A DNA stretch of 39,287 nucleotides from Eubacteriaceae bacterium (GTDB lineage Bacteria > Bacillota > Clostridia > Peptostreptococcales > Anaerovoracaceae). A model generated the notes under the pieces. It did not search any database. It was not told the DNA's origin and was given only the letters and a program-made list of their open reading frames with translations. The stretch spans positions 1 through 39,287 of the forward strand of contig JAQYNQ010000113.1 in the NCBI GenBank assembly GCA_028727785.1. Reading direction: 5' to 3'. Positions 6,216-14,814 of the stretch are shown one piece after another. Position numbers and translations under genes: made by a program. Each line of letters opens with the position of its first letter. Position 1 is the first letter of the stretch.

Positions 6216-7892
6216 ATGGAAGTAAAGAGCGATATTCAGATTGCGCAGGAAGTTGAAATGTACAATATCAGGGAGATTGCAAAGGCTGCGGGAATTGACG
6301 AAAAGTACGTTGAAATGTACGGAAACTACAAGGCAAAAGTCGATTACAAAATGCTTGATGACATGGCAGATGTACCTGATGGAAAACTGGTGCTGGTAAC
6401 TGCAATTTCACCGACACCTGCAGGAGAAGGAAAGACTACTACATCTGTAGGTCTTGCAGATGCCCTTCACAAGAAGGGAGTAAATGTAATGGTTGCCCTT
6501 CGTGAGCCTTCACTGGGACCTGTATTCGGTGTAAAAGGCGGAGCAGCAGGTGGTGGCTATGCACAGGTTGTTCCTATGGAAGACATAAACCTTCACTTTA
6601 CCGGTGACTTCCATGCTATAGGTGCAGCAAACAATCTGATTGCAGCTATGCTGGACAATCACATTCAGCAGGGCAATGAATTAAACATCGACCCAAGATC
6701 AATTACATGGAAGAGAGCTGTTGACATGAATGACAGACAGCTGAGAAGAATTATCGACGGTATGGGCGGAAAAATGAGTGGCGTACCTAGAGAAGACGGT
6801 TTTGAGATTACTGTGGCAAGTGAAATCATGGCTATTCTTTGTCTGTCCAAGGATATTGATGATCTGAAGGAAAAGATAGCAAGCGTTATTCTTGGATACA
6901 CATATGCAGGTGAGCCGGTAACAGTTAGAGATATCAAAGCTCAGGGAGCTGCAGCTGCTTTACTTAAAGATGCTCTTAAACCTAACCTGGTACAGACTCT
7001 TGAAAAGACTCCGGCATTTGTTCACGGTGGACCTTTTGCAAACATTGCTCATGGATGTAACTCAATTATGGCAACAAGAATGGCTCTGAAGCTGGCAGAC
7101 GTTGTTGTAACAGAAGCAGGTTTTGCAGCTGACCTTGGAGCAGAAAAGTTTGTGGACATCAAGTGTCGAAAGGCAGGTCTGAAACCTTCTGCATGTGTAG
7201 TTGTTGCAACTGTAAGAGCGTTAAAGTACCACGGTGGCGTTGCTAAGAATGACCTTAATGAAGAAAACCTTGAAGCTCTAGAAAGAGGTCTGCCAAATCT
7301 GTTACAGCATGTTGAAAATGTTACCAAAAACTATGGCCTTCCTGCAGTAGTTGCAATTAACGAATTCCCAACTGATACTGAAGCGGAAATCAAGCTTGTT
7401 GAAGAAAAATGCAACAACCTGGGCGTAAATGTTGTTCTGAGCCAGGTTTGGGGCAAAGGTGGACAAGGCGGAATTGCTCTTGCTGAAGAGGTTTTACGTC
7501 TGTGCGAAGCTGAAAATAACTTCCAGTTTGTATATCCTCTGGATATTTCAATCAGGGAAAAGATTGAAATGATTGCCAAGAAAGTTTATCGCGCTGATGG
7601 AGTTATCTTCGAAGCAAATGCACAGAAACAGATGGCACAGCTTGAAAAACTGGGATTTAACAACATTCCGATCTGTATGGCAAAGACTCAGTTCAGCTTC
7701 TCTGATAATGCATCACTTCTTGGTGCACCAAGAGGATTCAACATTACAGTTACTGATTTGAAGGTTGATGCAGGTGCAGGATTTATTGTTGCAAAGACCG
7801 GCAACATTATGACAATGCCGGGTCTTCCAAAGGTTCCTGCGGCAGAAAAAATTGACGTAGACAACACCGGTAAGATTACAGGATTGTTCTAG
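6216..7892 (+). CDS. fhs: Formate-tetrahydrofolate ligase
   Basis: The 558-residue enzyme makes 10-formyl-tetrahydrofolate from formate, THF and ATP. This is the entry step of the methyl branch in acetogens and a one-carbon supply route in many Clostridia. The P-loop [10 protein letters not shown] is at residues 67-76, and the conserved [26 protein letters not shown] and [18 protein letters not shown] segments follow. Length is normal for the family. TAGGAGG lies before the ATG. It is the last gene of the rbgA-rnhB-fhs run and ends at a terminator. The neighbouring genes are not Wood-Ljungdahl genes, so acetogenesis cannot be inferred. Confidence 0.97.
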   Translation: MEVKSDIQIAQEVEMYNIREIAKAAGIDEKYVEMYGNYKAKVDYKMLDDMADVPDGKLVLVTAISPTPAGEGKTTTSVGLADALHKKGVNVMVALREPSLGPVFGVKGGAAGGGYAQVVPMEDINLHFTGDFHAIGAANNLIAAMLDNHIQQGNELNIDPRSITWKRAVDMNDRQLRRIIDGMGGKMSGVPREDGFEITVASEIMAILCLSKDIDDLKEKIASVILGYTYAGEPVTVRDIKAQGAAAALLKDALKPNLVQTLEKTPAFVHGGPFANIAHGCNSIMATRMALKLADVVVTEAGFAADLGAEKFVDIKCRKAGLKPSACVVVATVRALKYHGGVAKNDLNEENLEALERGLPNLLQHVENVTKNYGLPAVVAINEFPTDTEAEIKLVEEKCNNLGVNVVLSQVWGKGGQGGIALAEEVLRLCEAENNFQFVYPLDISIREKIEMIAKKVYRADGVIFEANAQKQMAQLEKLGFNNIPICMAKTQFSFSDNASLLGAPRGFNITVTDLKVDAGAGFIVAKTGNIMTMPGLPKVPAAEKIDVDNTGKITGLF

Positions 7893-7902
7893 AACAAAAT
7901 AT

Positions 7903-7951
7903 GGGGCGGCAGCAGCGGATTAATATTCTGTTGATGTGACGTCCCTTTTTA
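7903..7951 (+). terminator. Intrinsic terminator after fhs
   Basis: Outer stem GGGGCG/CGTCCC and inner stem CAGCAG/CTGTTG (each with one G-T pair), followed by TTTTTATTT. It overlaps the next promoter. Confidence 0.75.
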
Positions 7952-7959
7952 TTTATAAT
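7931..7959 (+). promoter_or_regulatory. Promoter for the glnK-glnL pair
   Basis: TTGATG, 17 bases, TATAAT. Its -35 lies inside the 3' arm of the fhs terminator. Confidence 0.6.
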
Positions 7960-8012
7960 ATACGAAATATTGCTTTGCCATGTCGATCAGATGGCTATAG
8001 GAGACTACATAA

Positions 8013-9308
8013 ATGAATGTAAAAAAATTAAAGAGAATTCTGCTTGTGGCTATTACTGTTTCAGCATCATCAATGATCAGCTTTAATATTTTGACTACAG
8101 GCTTTATTGTAGCTATGTCGGTTTTGATAATGGGAATCTTTATCTATTGTTACAGAGACATGAAGGGCCATCATATCGCCTGGATGGTGGCAGTATGTTC
8201 TCCTGTGTTCCGATGGGCTATTATGACAGTGCAGAATGGGTTTTCGTGGAATGGTATTCTGGAAGTTCTGCCTGACTCAGTTTTCTTTCTGGCGTACGGC
8301 GTGGTTTATGCTATAGCATATAAGTATATAATACGAGAGGAGCGAAATCTAAGTAACTTCTTTTTTGTTGTTTTATTATGTGACTGGACAGGGAACTGCT
8401 GTGAGGTACTGACCAGAAGCCTTTTGAGCAGCTCTATGCTGATGTCATCAGAGTATTTCCTTCTGTTTGGTCTTATTGCTGTACTCAGAACAGGACTGGT
8501 GCAGCTGATAGGCTCATCCATAGAATACTATACCGGATTTCTTCTGCATCAGGAACGGGATGAAATGTTTAAAAAACTTTTGAATCAGGCTTCGGTTTTT
8601 GAAAGTGAGGTTCGGGTTATGGAGAAGAATGTGGGGGAAATAGAGGTGGTTATGCGCAAGGCGTATGCACTCCACAAGGACACAGAAGACTCGGGGCTTG
8701 ACAGAGAAACAAGGACAAAGCTCCTTGATATCGCTAAAAGTGCCCATGAAATAAAGGGAGACTACATGGCGGTAATAAATACATTGAAGGACGTTTATCT
8801 TAACGAGTTCAAAAGGGAAAAAATGCTTCTGAGTGAAGTTATTTCCCTGGAAAAACAGAATGTTATGTCCCTGGGAAGAAGTCGCGGATGCACCGTTTCC
8901 GTGGACTTCAGGGTCAAAACTGACTTCGATCTGGAATCACCTTTTAAACTGATGTCCGTAGTCAGAAATATTTTTACCAACTCCATGGAAGCAGCTGATG
9001 GATACAAAGTTTACATAAATGTGCTGGTGGAATCAGACAGAAACAACCCAGAAATATGTAAGCTGTCATTTGCGGATAATGGATGCGGAATAGAAGAGGA
9101 TAACCTTGAATTCATTAGAACAGAAGGGTTTTCGACTAAGTTCAATGAAGAAACAGGGAACATACAGCGAGGACTGGGACTTCCGGTTGTCTGTGATATA
9201 ATTGAAAAAGAATACAGTGGAACAATAGATATTGAAAGTACTGTGGGGAAAGGAACGACAATTACAATTAGAATTCCTGTAGAAAAATTGGGAGAAAAAG
9301 TAGCATGA
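8013..9308 (+). CDS. glnK: GlnK (YcbA)-type membrane sensor histidine kinase
   Basis: The 431-residue sensor kinase has about five to six membrane spans in residues 10-175, a coiled linker, the likely phosphorylated H245 (AHEIKGDY), and a GHKL ATPase domain. The ATPase motifs are N323 (NIFTNSMEA), D355 (FADNGCG) and GLGL (387-390). It lacks a large extracellular sensor domain, so the signal is probably read in or at the membrane. The assignment to the B. subtilis GlnK type rests on the partner regulator, which is GlnL/YcbB-like, and on the AGCS transporter that follows. B. subtilis GlnKL responds to glutamine. The stop overlaps the next start (ATGA). RBS is TAGGAG. Confidence 0.8.
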   Translation: MNVKKLKRILLVAITVSASSMISFNILTTGFIVAMSVLIMGIFIYCYRDMKGHHIAWMVAVCSPVFRWAIMTVQNGFSWNGILEVLPDSVFFLAYGVVYAIAYKYIIREERNLSNFFFVVLLCDWTGNCCEVLTRSLLSSSMLMSSEYFLLFGLIAVLRTGLVQLIGSSIEYYTGFLLHQERDEMFKKLLNQASVFESEVRVMEKNVGEIEVVMRKAYALHKDTEDSGLDRETRTKLLDIAKSAHEIKGDYMAVINTLKDVYLNEFKREKMLLSEVISLEKQNVMSLGRSRGCTVSVDFRVKTDFDLESPFKLMSVVRNIFTNSMEAADGYKVYINVLVESDRNNPEICKLSFADNGCGIEEDNLEFIRTEGFSTKFNEETGNIQRGLGLPVVCDIIEKEYSGTIDIESTVGKGTTITIRIPVEKLGEKVA

Positions 9309-10150
9309 GATATTACATTGTAGACGATAATATAGGAACAGTAAAAAGCCTTGAGAATATTATTAAATCAAAGAAGCTTGGAAGCGTATGCGGTTACTCA
9401 ACATCACCGGAGATTGCTATAGGTGAGATTTTGGAGGACAGACCGGATATAGTTCTTGTTGACTTCCTTATGGGTGATATGGACGGAGTTGAAATGATTG
9501 AAAAAATCAGAATGAAAAACGAAGAAATCTGCTTCGTGATGATTTCCAAGGTTAGCGACAAGTCTATGATTCAGACTGCGTACACAGCAGGAATTGAATT
9601 TTTTATTAACAAACCCATTAATATTGTAGAGGTTGAGACTGTTCTCAACAAGGTTATGGAAAAAATCCGGATGAGCGGAATGCTGAGCCAGCTAAAAAAC
9701 ATTATGAGCTCGGCAGATTCTATGGGAAGCAGCAAAGCGACTTCTGAAGCACCTAAAACAAGCTACAAGGATATTGACCACCTTCTTTCCAACCTGGGCA
9801 TGTTAGGGGAAAAAGGGTGCCAGGATATCAGAAGGGCATATAACTTTATGATTGAAAATGACCGTGAATATGGTAAAAGTGTTATGGCTCATCTTGAGGA
9901 GTCCGGCGATGATTCTGCAAAAAACATAGAGCAGCGAATGCGGCGTGCTATTAAGAAAGGACTCACCAACACAGCAAATATTATGCTGGATGATTCATAT
10001 AGTGATATTGTGGACTTGTATGCCCGATATGTGTTTGATTTCAGTACCATCAGGGAGGAAATGAACTGCGTGTCTGGGAAAAGCATTACCGGCGGAAGGG
10101 TGAGCATAGCTAAATTTATGGACGGCCTGGTACATTTCAGCAAGGGATAA
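9305..10150 (+). CDS. glnL: GlnL (YcbB)-type response regulator
   Basis: The 281-residue regulator has a receiver domain (residues 1-120; acidic pocket D7 and D8, phosphorylated D53 in LVDFLMGDMDG, Lys103 in INKPIN), a polar linker (about 135-155), and a C-terminal domain like the YcbB/GlnL DNA-binding domain. That domain has DHLLSNLGMLGEKGCQDIRRAYNFM, RMRRAIKKGLTNTANIML and YSDIVDLYARYVFDF. In B. subtilis this regulator activates glutaminase and glutamine-transport genes by binding tandem repeats. Here it overlaps glnK by four bases and stands directly upstream of an AGCS symporter whose promoter carries 10-bp repeats, the likely target. Confidence 0.82.
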   Translation: MRYYIVDDNIGTVKSLENIIKSKKLGSVCGYSTSPEIAIGEILEDRPDIVLVDFLMGDMDGVEMIEKIRMKNEEICFVMISKVSDKSMIQTAYTAGIEFFINKPINIVEVETVLNKVMEKIRMSGMLSQLKNIMSSADSMGSSKATSEAPKTSYKDIDHLLSNLGMLGEKGCQDIRRAYNFMIENDREYGKSVMAHLEESGDDSAKNIEQRMRRAIKKGLTNTANIMLDDSYSDIVDLYARYVFDFSTIREEMNCVSGKSITGGRVSIAKFMDGLVHFSKG

Positions 10151-10180
10151 AACGATAATCTCTTTTCCACAGATAAAAAT

Positions 10181-10210
10181 TTTATTTGAGTATTTTTGAG
10201 TTTTTTTGAA
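10181..10210 (+). promoter_or_regulatory. Three tandem 10-bp repeats, candidate GlnL operator
   Basis: The blocks TTTATTTGAG, TATTTTTGAG and TTTTTTTGAA follow one another without gaps. They lie on one face of the helix and overlap the -35 region of the symporter promoter (TTGAGT at 10197, 18 bases, TATAAT at 10221). GlnL sites in B. subtilis are likewise direct repeats spaced by ten bases. Binding is inferred. Confidence 0.6.
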
Positions 10211-10226
10211 AAGGCGAACTTATAAT
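10197..10226 (+). promoter_or_regulatory. Promoter for the AGCS symporter
   Basis: TTGAGT, 18 bases, TATAAT. The weak -35 fits a promoter that needs an activator. A small CGTTA/TAACG hairpin (10241-10255) lies in the leader just before AAAGGAG. Confidence 0.55.
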
Positions 10227-10271
10227 TTCCTCAATAAGATCGTTATCTGTTAACGAAAGGAGATTTTTATT

Positions 10272-11771
10272 ATGTTGGATAGTTTTGCTAATTGGATTAA
10301 CGGTTATTTATGGGCACCGGCGCTGGTTTATCTGGCAATAGCCGTAGGACTTTTCCTTTCAATCGGATTAAAGTTCCCGCAGTTCAGGCTGATTAAGGAT
10401 ATGGTACGTCAGCTGACTAAGGGATCAGGAAGTGAAAGCGGGGTTTCCTCATTCCAGGGTTTCTGCATGGCTCTTGGCGGAAGGGTAGGAACAGGAAATA
10501 TCGCAGGTGTTGCCAGTGCAATTGCAGTTGGCGGACCTGGTGCTGTTTTCTGGATGTGGATTATCGCACTGGTTGGAGCCGGTTCTGCTTTCAGTGAATC
10601 AGCTCTTGCTCAGGTTTACAAAACCAAGGCATTAGGTGAGTATCGCGGCGGACCTGCTTATTACATTGACAGAGGTCTGAAATGTAAACCTCTTGCAATT
10701 GCATTTGCCCTTGCTACTATTCTTGCAATGACTATTACAGGACCTACTGTTCAGGCTAATGCAATTTCAACTGCTTTCAAGGGTATCAACCTGAATGTAA
10801 GTCCTATGATTGTTGGAATTATTGTTGCTGTATTATTCCTGGCCGTAACACTTGGCGGCGTTAAGAGAATCGGAACATTTGCAAGTTATGTTGTTCCGGT
10901 TATGGCAGGCATCTATCTGATTCTTGCAATTATTATTCTTGTTGTGAATGCAGGTAATATTGTACCTATGTTCGCTCTGATATTCAAATGTGCTTTCAAT
11001 CTTGAAGCTGCATTTGGCGGTGTATTTGGCTCATGTGTAATGATGGGCGTAAAAAGGGGTATATATTCTAATGAAGCAGGATGGGGCTCAGGAGCTCACG
11101 CTGCTGCAACTGCTGAAGTTTCTCATCCTGCAAAACAGGGTCTGGCACAGGCATTTTCTGTATACGTTGATACTCTGCTGGTATGTACTGCAACTGCTCT
11201 TATGATTCTGTCAACGGGCTGCTATAACGTTTATGACGGCAGTGGTGCAGCTGTAGTAGAAGGACTTGCCGGAGTAGAAGCCGGACCCGGTTTTGTTCAG
11301 GGAGCAATAGACAGCCTGATTCCAGGCTTTGGAGCACCTTTTATTACAATAGCCATGTTCTTCTTTGCTTTCACAACACTGTTATCCTTTGCGGTATATG
11401 CTGACGCAAACTTCCAGTTTATTCTGGAAAAGGCAAATGACAAGGTTAAGAAGGCTGCTTATGTGGGAGGATGTGTTATCATTGCGGGTCTTGCTCTTAT
11501 GGCTTCTATGAAGGATATGACAACTGCATGGAACTACGCCGATGTGGGAGTTGGTCTGACATGCTGGCTGAACCTTCCTGTACTTGCTCTTATGGCTCCT
11601 AAATCATTTAAGCTTCTAAAGGATTATGAAAATCAGAAGAAGAAGGGCCTGGATCCTGTATTCGTACCTGCTGATATAGGATTCGAAAACTGTGAGCTTT
11701 GGGACGAAATCGTTGCTGAAAAGTATCCTGATCTTCTTGAAGCCAAGAAAAATGCTGAGCTGCAGTCGTGA
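10272..11771 (+). CDS. AGCS-family sodium:alanine/glutamine symporter
   Basis: The 499-residue protein with about ten to eleven membrane spans belongs to the alanine-or-glycine:cation symporter family (AgcS/AlsT/GlnT). Family hallmarks are GGRVGTGNIAGVASAI (residues 69-84), ALAQVYK, and GVKRGIYSNEAGWGSGAHAAATAEVSHPAKQG. It should bring an amino acid into the cell with sodium. The GlnKL-type system immediately upstream suggests glutamine, as with B. subtilis GlnT, but alanine or glycine cannot be excluded from sequence. It has its own promoter with tandem repeats and a GAAAGGAG ribosome-binding site. The C-terminal 40 residues are charged and cytoplasmic. Confidence 0.92.
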   Translation: MLDSFANWINGYLWAPALVYLAIAVGLFLSIGLKFPQFRLIKDMVRQLTKGSGSESGVSSFQGFCMALGGRVGTGNIAGVASAIAVGGPGAVFWMWIIALVGAGSAFSESALAQVYKTKALGEYRGGPAYYIDRGLKCKPLAIAFALATILAMTITGPTVQANAISTAFKGINLNVSPMIVGIIVAVLFLAVTLGGVKRIGTFASYVVPVMAGIYLILAIIILVVNAGNIVPMFALIFKCAFNLEAAFGGVFGSCVMMGVKRGIYSNEAGWGSGAHAAATAEVSHPAKQGLAQAFSVYVDTLLVCTATALMILSTGCYNVYDGSGAAVVEGLAGVEAGPGFVQGAIDSLIPGFGAPFITIAMFFFAFTTLLSFAVYADANFQFILEKANDKVKKAAYVGGCVIIAGLALMASMKDMTTAWNYADVGVGLTCWLNLPVLALMAPKSFKLLKDYENQKKKGLDPVFVPADIGFENCELWDEIVAEKYPDLLEAKKNAELQS

Positions 11772-11813
11772 ATTGCATTAAGATTCATTGATTCATCTCG
11801 GTTAGAATAAAAA

Positions 11814-11853
11814 GTAAATCCGGATGAACTTTATGATGTTCATCCGGATTTAC
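11814..11853 (-). terminator. Terminator of the leuACDB operon, probably bidirectional
   Basis: A perfect 16-bp inverted repeat (GTAAATCCGGATGAAC and its complement, 8-base loop). On the minus strand it is followed by TTTTTATT. It lies between convergent leuB and the AGCS gene and may serve both, although the plus-strand side lacks a T run. Confidence 0.85.
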
Positions 11854-11903
11854 AAAAGGAATTATTATTGGTTAGTTTGATTCAAAGTCATGCTGTATCT
11901 GAA

Positions 11904-12986
11904 TCAGATACGAGCTGCAATCAGATCACCGCATTCTCTGGTACCGACAAGAGTTTTACCCTCAGACATGATGTCAGTTGTGCGGTAACCTTCTTTCAGA
12001 ACCTGCTCAACAGCATTTTCAATTGCATTTGCTTCCTCGTCCATGTCGAAAGAGTAACGAAGCATCATTGCAGCAGAAAGGATTGTTGCAATAGGATTTG
12101 CAATGTTCTTGCCTGCAATATCAGGAGCACTGCCGTGACTTGGTTCATACATTCCGAACTTGTCTTCGCGAAGAGAAGCACTGGACAGCATTCCGATAGA
12201 ACCTGTAACCATGCTGGCTTCGTCAGATAAAATATCGCCGAACATGTTTTCCGTTAATATTACGTCAAACTGCTTAGGGTTTCTTACAAGCTGCATTGCA
12301 GCGTTGTCAACAAGCATATGCTCGTACTCAACCTCAGGGTAGTCAGCCGCAACCTCCTCGACAACCTTTCTCCATAGTCTGGAAGTGTCAAGAACGTTGG
12401 CTTTGTCAACAGAAGTAACCTTCTTTCTGCGCTTCATAGCAATATCAAAACCTCTTTTGGCAATTCTTCTGATTTCTGTTTCGCTGTAGCTCATGGAATC
12501 TCTTGCTACAAGCTCACCATCTTCTTCTTCAGTTGAACGCTTTCCGAAGTAAAGACCACCGGTCAGTTCTCTCATAATCATCATATCAAAACCGCCTTCG
12601 GTCAGCTCCTCCCTCAGAGGACATGCGCCCTTAAGCTCCTCGTACAGATAAGCAGGTCTAAGGTTAGCGAAAAGACCCAGTTCCTTTCTGATTTTCAGAA
12701 GGCCCGCTTCAGGTCTCAGGCTCGGGTCAAGCTTGTACCAGGGAGAAGTGGAAGTGTTTCCGCCAATAGAACCAAGTAGAACGCTGTCGCTTGCTTTTGC
12801 AATCTCCAGAGCCTCGTCACTTAGAGGAACACCATAAGCATCAATAGAACAGCCACCCATTAAAATCTGAGTGTAATTGAATTTATGGTTATATTTTTCA
12901 GCAACAGTATCTAAAACCTTCATAGCTTCTTCAACAATTTCAGGTCCGATACCGTCACCTTTGATTACAGCAATATTTTTTTCCAT
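11904..12986 (-). CDS. leuB: 3-isopropylmalate dehydrogenase
   Basis: The 360-residue enzyme oxidises and decarboxylates 3-isopropylmalate with NAD in leucine synthesis. Visible family features are the N-terminal [17 protein letters not shown], the substrate loop [23 protein letters not shown], the catalytic [11 protein letters not shown] tyrosine, the lysine in TSVDKANVL, the acidic DNAAMQLV and [12 protein letters not shown] metal ligands, and the NAD-binding [18 protein letters not shown]. It is the last gene of the leftward leu operon, six bases after leuD, and ends just before the hairpin at 11814-11853. The ribosome-binding site is weak (AGAAGGG, rather far upstream), suggesting coupling to leuD. 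Confidence 0.97.
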   Translation of the reverse strand: MEKNIAVIKGDGIGPEIVEEAMKVLDTVAEKYNHKFNYTQILMGGCSIDAYGVPLSDEALEIAKASDSVLLGSIGGNTSTSPWYKLDPSLRPEAGLLKIRKELGLFANLRPAYLYEELKGACPLREELTEGGFDMMIMRELTGGLYFGKRSTEEEDGELVARDSMSYSETEIRRIAKRGFDIAMKRRKKVTSVDKANVLDTSRLWRKVVEEVAADYPEVEYEHMLVDNAAMQLVRNPKQFDVILTENMFGDILSDEASMVTGSIGMLSSASLREDKFGMYEPSHGSAPDIAGKNIANPIATILSAAMMLRYSFDMDEEANAIENAVEQVLKEGYRTTDIMSEGKTLVGTRECGDLIAARI

Positions 12987-12992
12987 CTTTTC

Positions 12993-13475
12993 TTATTTTC
13001 CCTTCTTTGCATTTACGTAGTTTACCAGACCTTCAGCATCAATCATCTTCTGAAGAAATTCAGGGAAAGGCTGAGACTGGTAAGATTCACCCTTGGTAAC
13101 GTTAGTGATAACACCTGTTCCGAAGTCTACAGTAACTTCGTCGCCAACTTCAATTTTTTCAGCAGCTTCCACACATTCCATAATAGGAAGACCGATATTT
13201 ATAGCGTTACGATAGAAAATACGGGCAAAACTTTTTGCAATGATGCACTTGATACCGGCTGTCTTAAGGCAAAGAGGGGCGTGCTCTCTGGAAGATCCAC
13301 AACCGAAATTGTGTCCGGCAACCATAATATCGCCTTCCTCTACAGTTCCTGCAAAGTCAGGGTCGATATCAACCATGGCGTGGCTTGCAAGCTCTTTTGC
13401 ATCAAAAGAGTTAAGGTAACGAGCAGGGATGATTACATCAGTATCAACATTGTCTTTATATTTGTAAATTTTCAT
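12993..13475 (-). CDS. leuD: 3-isopropylmalate dehydratase small subunit
   Basis: The 160-residue protein is the swivelling small subunit of isopropylmalate isomerase, which converts 2- to 3-isopropylmalate together with LeuC. It has the conserved [15 protein letters not shown] start and the [14 protein letters not shown] active-site loop. The short form (about 160 residues) pairs with the roughly 420-residue LeuC found next to it, the type common in Clostridia and archaea. Its ATG shares one base with the leuC stop (TAATG), which indicates translational coupling and equal production of the two subunits. Confidence 0.96.
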   Translation of the reverse strand: MKIYKYKDNVDTDVIIPARYLNSFDAKELASHAMVDIDPDFAGTVEEGDIMVAGHNFGCGSSREHAPLCLKTAGIKCIIAKSFARIFYRNAINIGLPIMECVEAAEKIEVGDEVTVDFGTGVITNVTKGESYQSQPFPEFLQKMIDAEGLVNYVNAKKGK

Positions 13476-14749
13476 TATAGTTCACCTACCTTTTCAGGAT
13501 TAGCAATGTAACCTGCGATTGCACTTGCTGCCGCAACTTCAGGAGAAGCAAGATAAATAAGAGATTCAGTATCACCCATACGACCGACAAAGTTTCTGTT
13601 GGTTGTGGATACACACTTTTCACCCTTAGCCATTACTCCCATGTGACCGCCCATGCAAGGACCGCAGCTAGGTGTATTAAATGCACAGCCTGCATTAATA
13701 AAGATTTCTGCAAGACCCTGCTGGATACATTCTAAGAAAATTTTCTGAGTTGCAGGAACAACCATTACACGCACATTTCTTGCAACCTGATGCCCTTTAA
13801 GAATAGCAGCAGCCTTCTGAAGGTCTGAAAGACGACCGTTAGTACATGAACCGATAACAACCTGATTGATGTAAATCTTATCCATTTCTTCAATCTCATC
13901 GATTGTGTGTCCGTTACCCGGAAGATGAGGGAAGGAAACAGTTGGTCTGACTTCATCCAGTTTAATTTCGATAACTTCTTCATATTCAGCATCTTCATCT
14001 GCCTCGAAAACTTCGTAAGACTTGACACCTGCTTCTTCCATGTAAGCAACAGTCTGGTCGTCAACAGGGAAGATACCGTTCTTTGCACCTGCTTCAATGG
14101 CCATATTTGCAATAGTAAAGCGGTCATCCATAGTCAGGTTGGCAATGCCGTCGCCTACGAATTCCATTGATTTGTAAAGAGCTCCGTCAACTCCGATCTT
14201 TGTGATGATGTGAAGAATTACATCCTTGCCGCTTACATATTTTGAAGGTGCACCTGTCAAAACAAATTTAATAGCACTAGGTACTTTGAACCAGTTTTCT
14301 CCTGTTGCCATACCTGTAGCAATGTCAGTAGTACCAACACCGGTTGAAAAAGCGCCAAGTGCTCCGTAAGAGCATGTGTGAGAGTCGGCACCGATAATGC
14401 ACTGCCCCGCAGCTACAATTCCTTTTTCAGGAAGAATAGCATGTTCAACTCCGCATTTACCCTGTTCCATATGATGAGTAAGTCCCTGAGCTTCTGAAAA
14501 GTCAAGAATTGCCTTGGAGTTCTCGGCAGATTTAATATCTTTGTTTGGTGTAAAATGGTCAGGAACAAGAACTACCTTATCCTTATCAAATACCTTATCA
14601 GCCATCTGATAGAAAATAGGTAAGGCCATAGGTCCGGTAATATCGTTAGCCATAACCACATCCAGCTTTGCTTCAATAAGCTGGCCTGCAACTACCTTGT
14701 CCAGACCTGCATGAGCAGCCAGAATTTTCTGTGTCATAGTCATTCCCAT
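13475..14749 (-). CDS. leuC: 3-isopropylmalate dehydratase large subunit
   Basis: The 424-residue aconitase-family subunit carries the [4Fe-4S] cluster. The cysteines lie in VIGSCTNGR and in [14 protein letters not shown]. The length and motif spacing fit the short LeuC (HacA-like) type. Of several possible ATGs (MGMTMTQKI), the first (14749) is best placed, nine bases after AAGGAGG. It follows leuA by 65 bases that contain a stable intercistronic hairpin, and overlaps leuD by one base. Confidence 0.96.
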   Translation of the reverse strand: MGMTMTQKILAAHAGLDKVVAGQLIEAKLDVVMANDITGPMALPIFYQMADKVFDKDKVVLVPDHFTPNKDIKSAENSKAILDFSEAQGLTHHMEQGKCGVEHAILPEKGIVAAGQCIIGADSHTCSYGALGAFSTGVGTTDIATGMATGENWFKVPSAIKFVLTGAPSKYVSGKDVILHIITKIGVDGALYKSMEFVGDGIANLTMDDRFTIANMAIEAGAKNGIFPVDDQTVAYMEEAGVKSYEVFEADEDAEYEEVIEIKLDEVRPTVSFPHLPGNGHTIDEIEEMDKIYINQVVIGSCTNGRLSDLQKAAAILKGHQVARNVRVMVVPATQKIFLECIQQGLAEIFINAGCAFNTPSCGPCMGGHMGVMAKGEKCVSTTNRNFVGRMGDTESLIYLASPEVAAASAIAGYIANPEKVGEL

Positions 14750-14785
14750 TGGAATTTTCCTCCTTTATATCAAAACTCATAGACC

Positions 14786-14810
14786 GGCGCCGCCACAAGT
14801 GGACGGCGTC
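14786..14810 (-). repeat. Intercistronic GC-rich hairpin between leuA and leuC
   Basis: GGCGCCGCCA can pair with TGGACGGCGTC, about ten base pairs with one bulged A and a tetraloop. It begins five bases after the leuA stop and is much more GC-rich than its surroundings. There is no T run directly after it in the reading direction, so mRNA stabilisation or partial termination is more likely than full termination. Confidence 0.6.
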
Positions 14811-14814
14811 AGGA

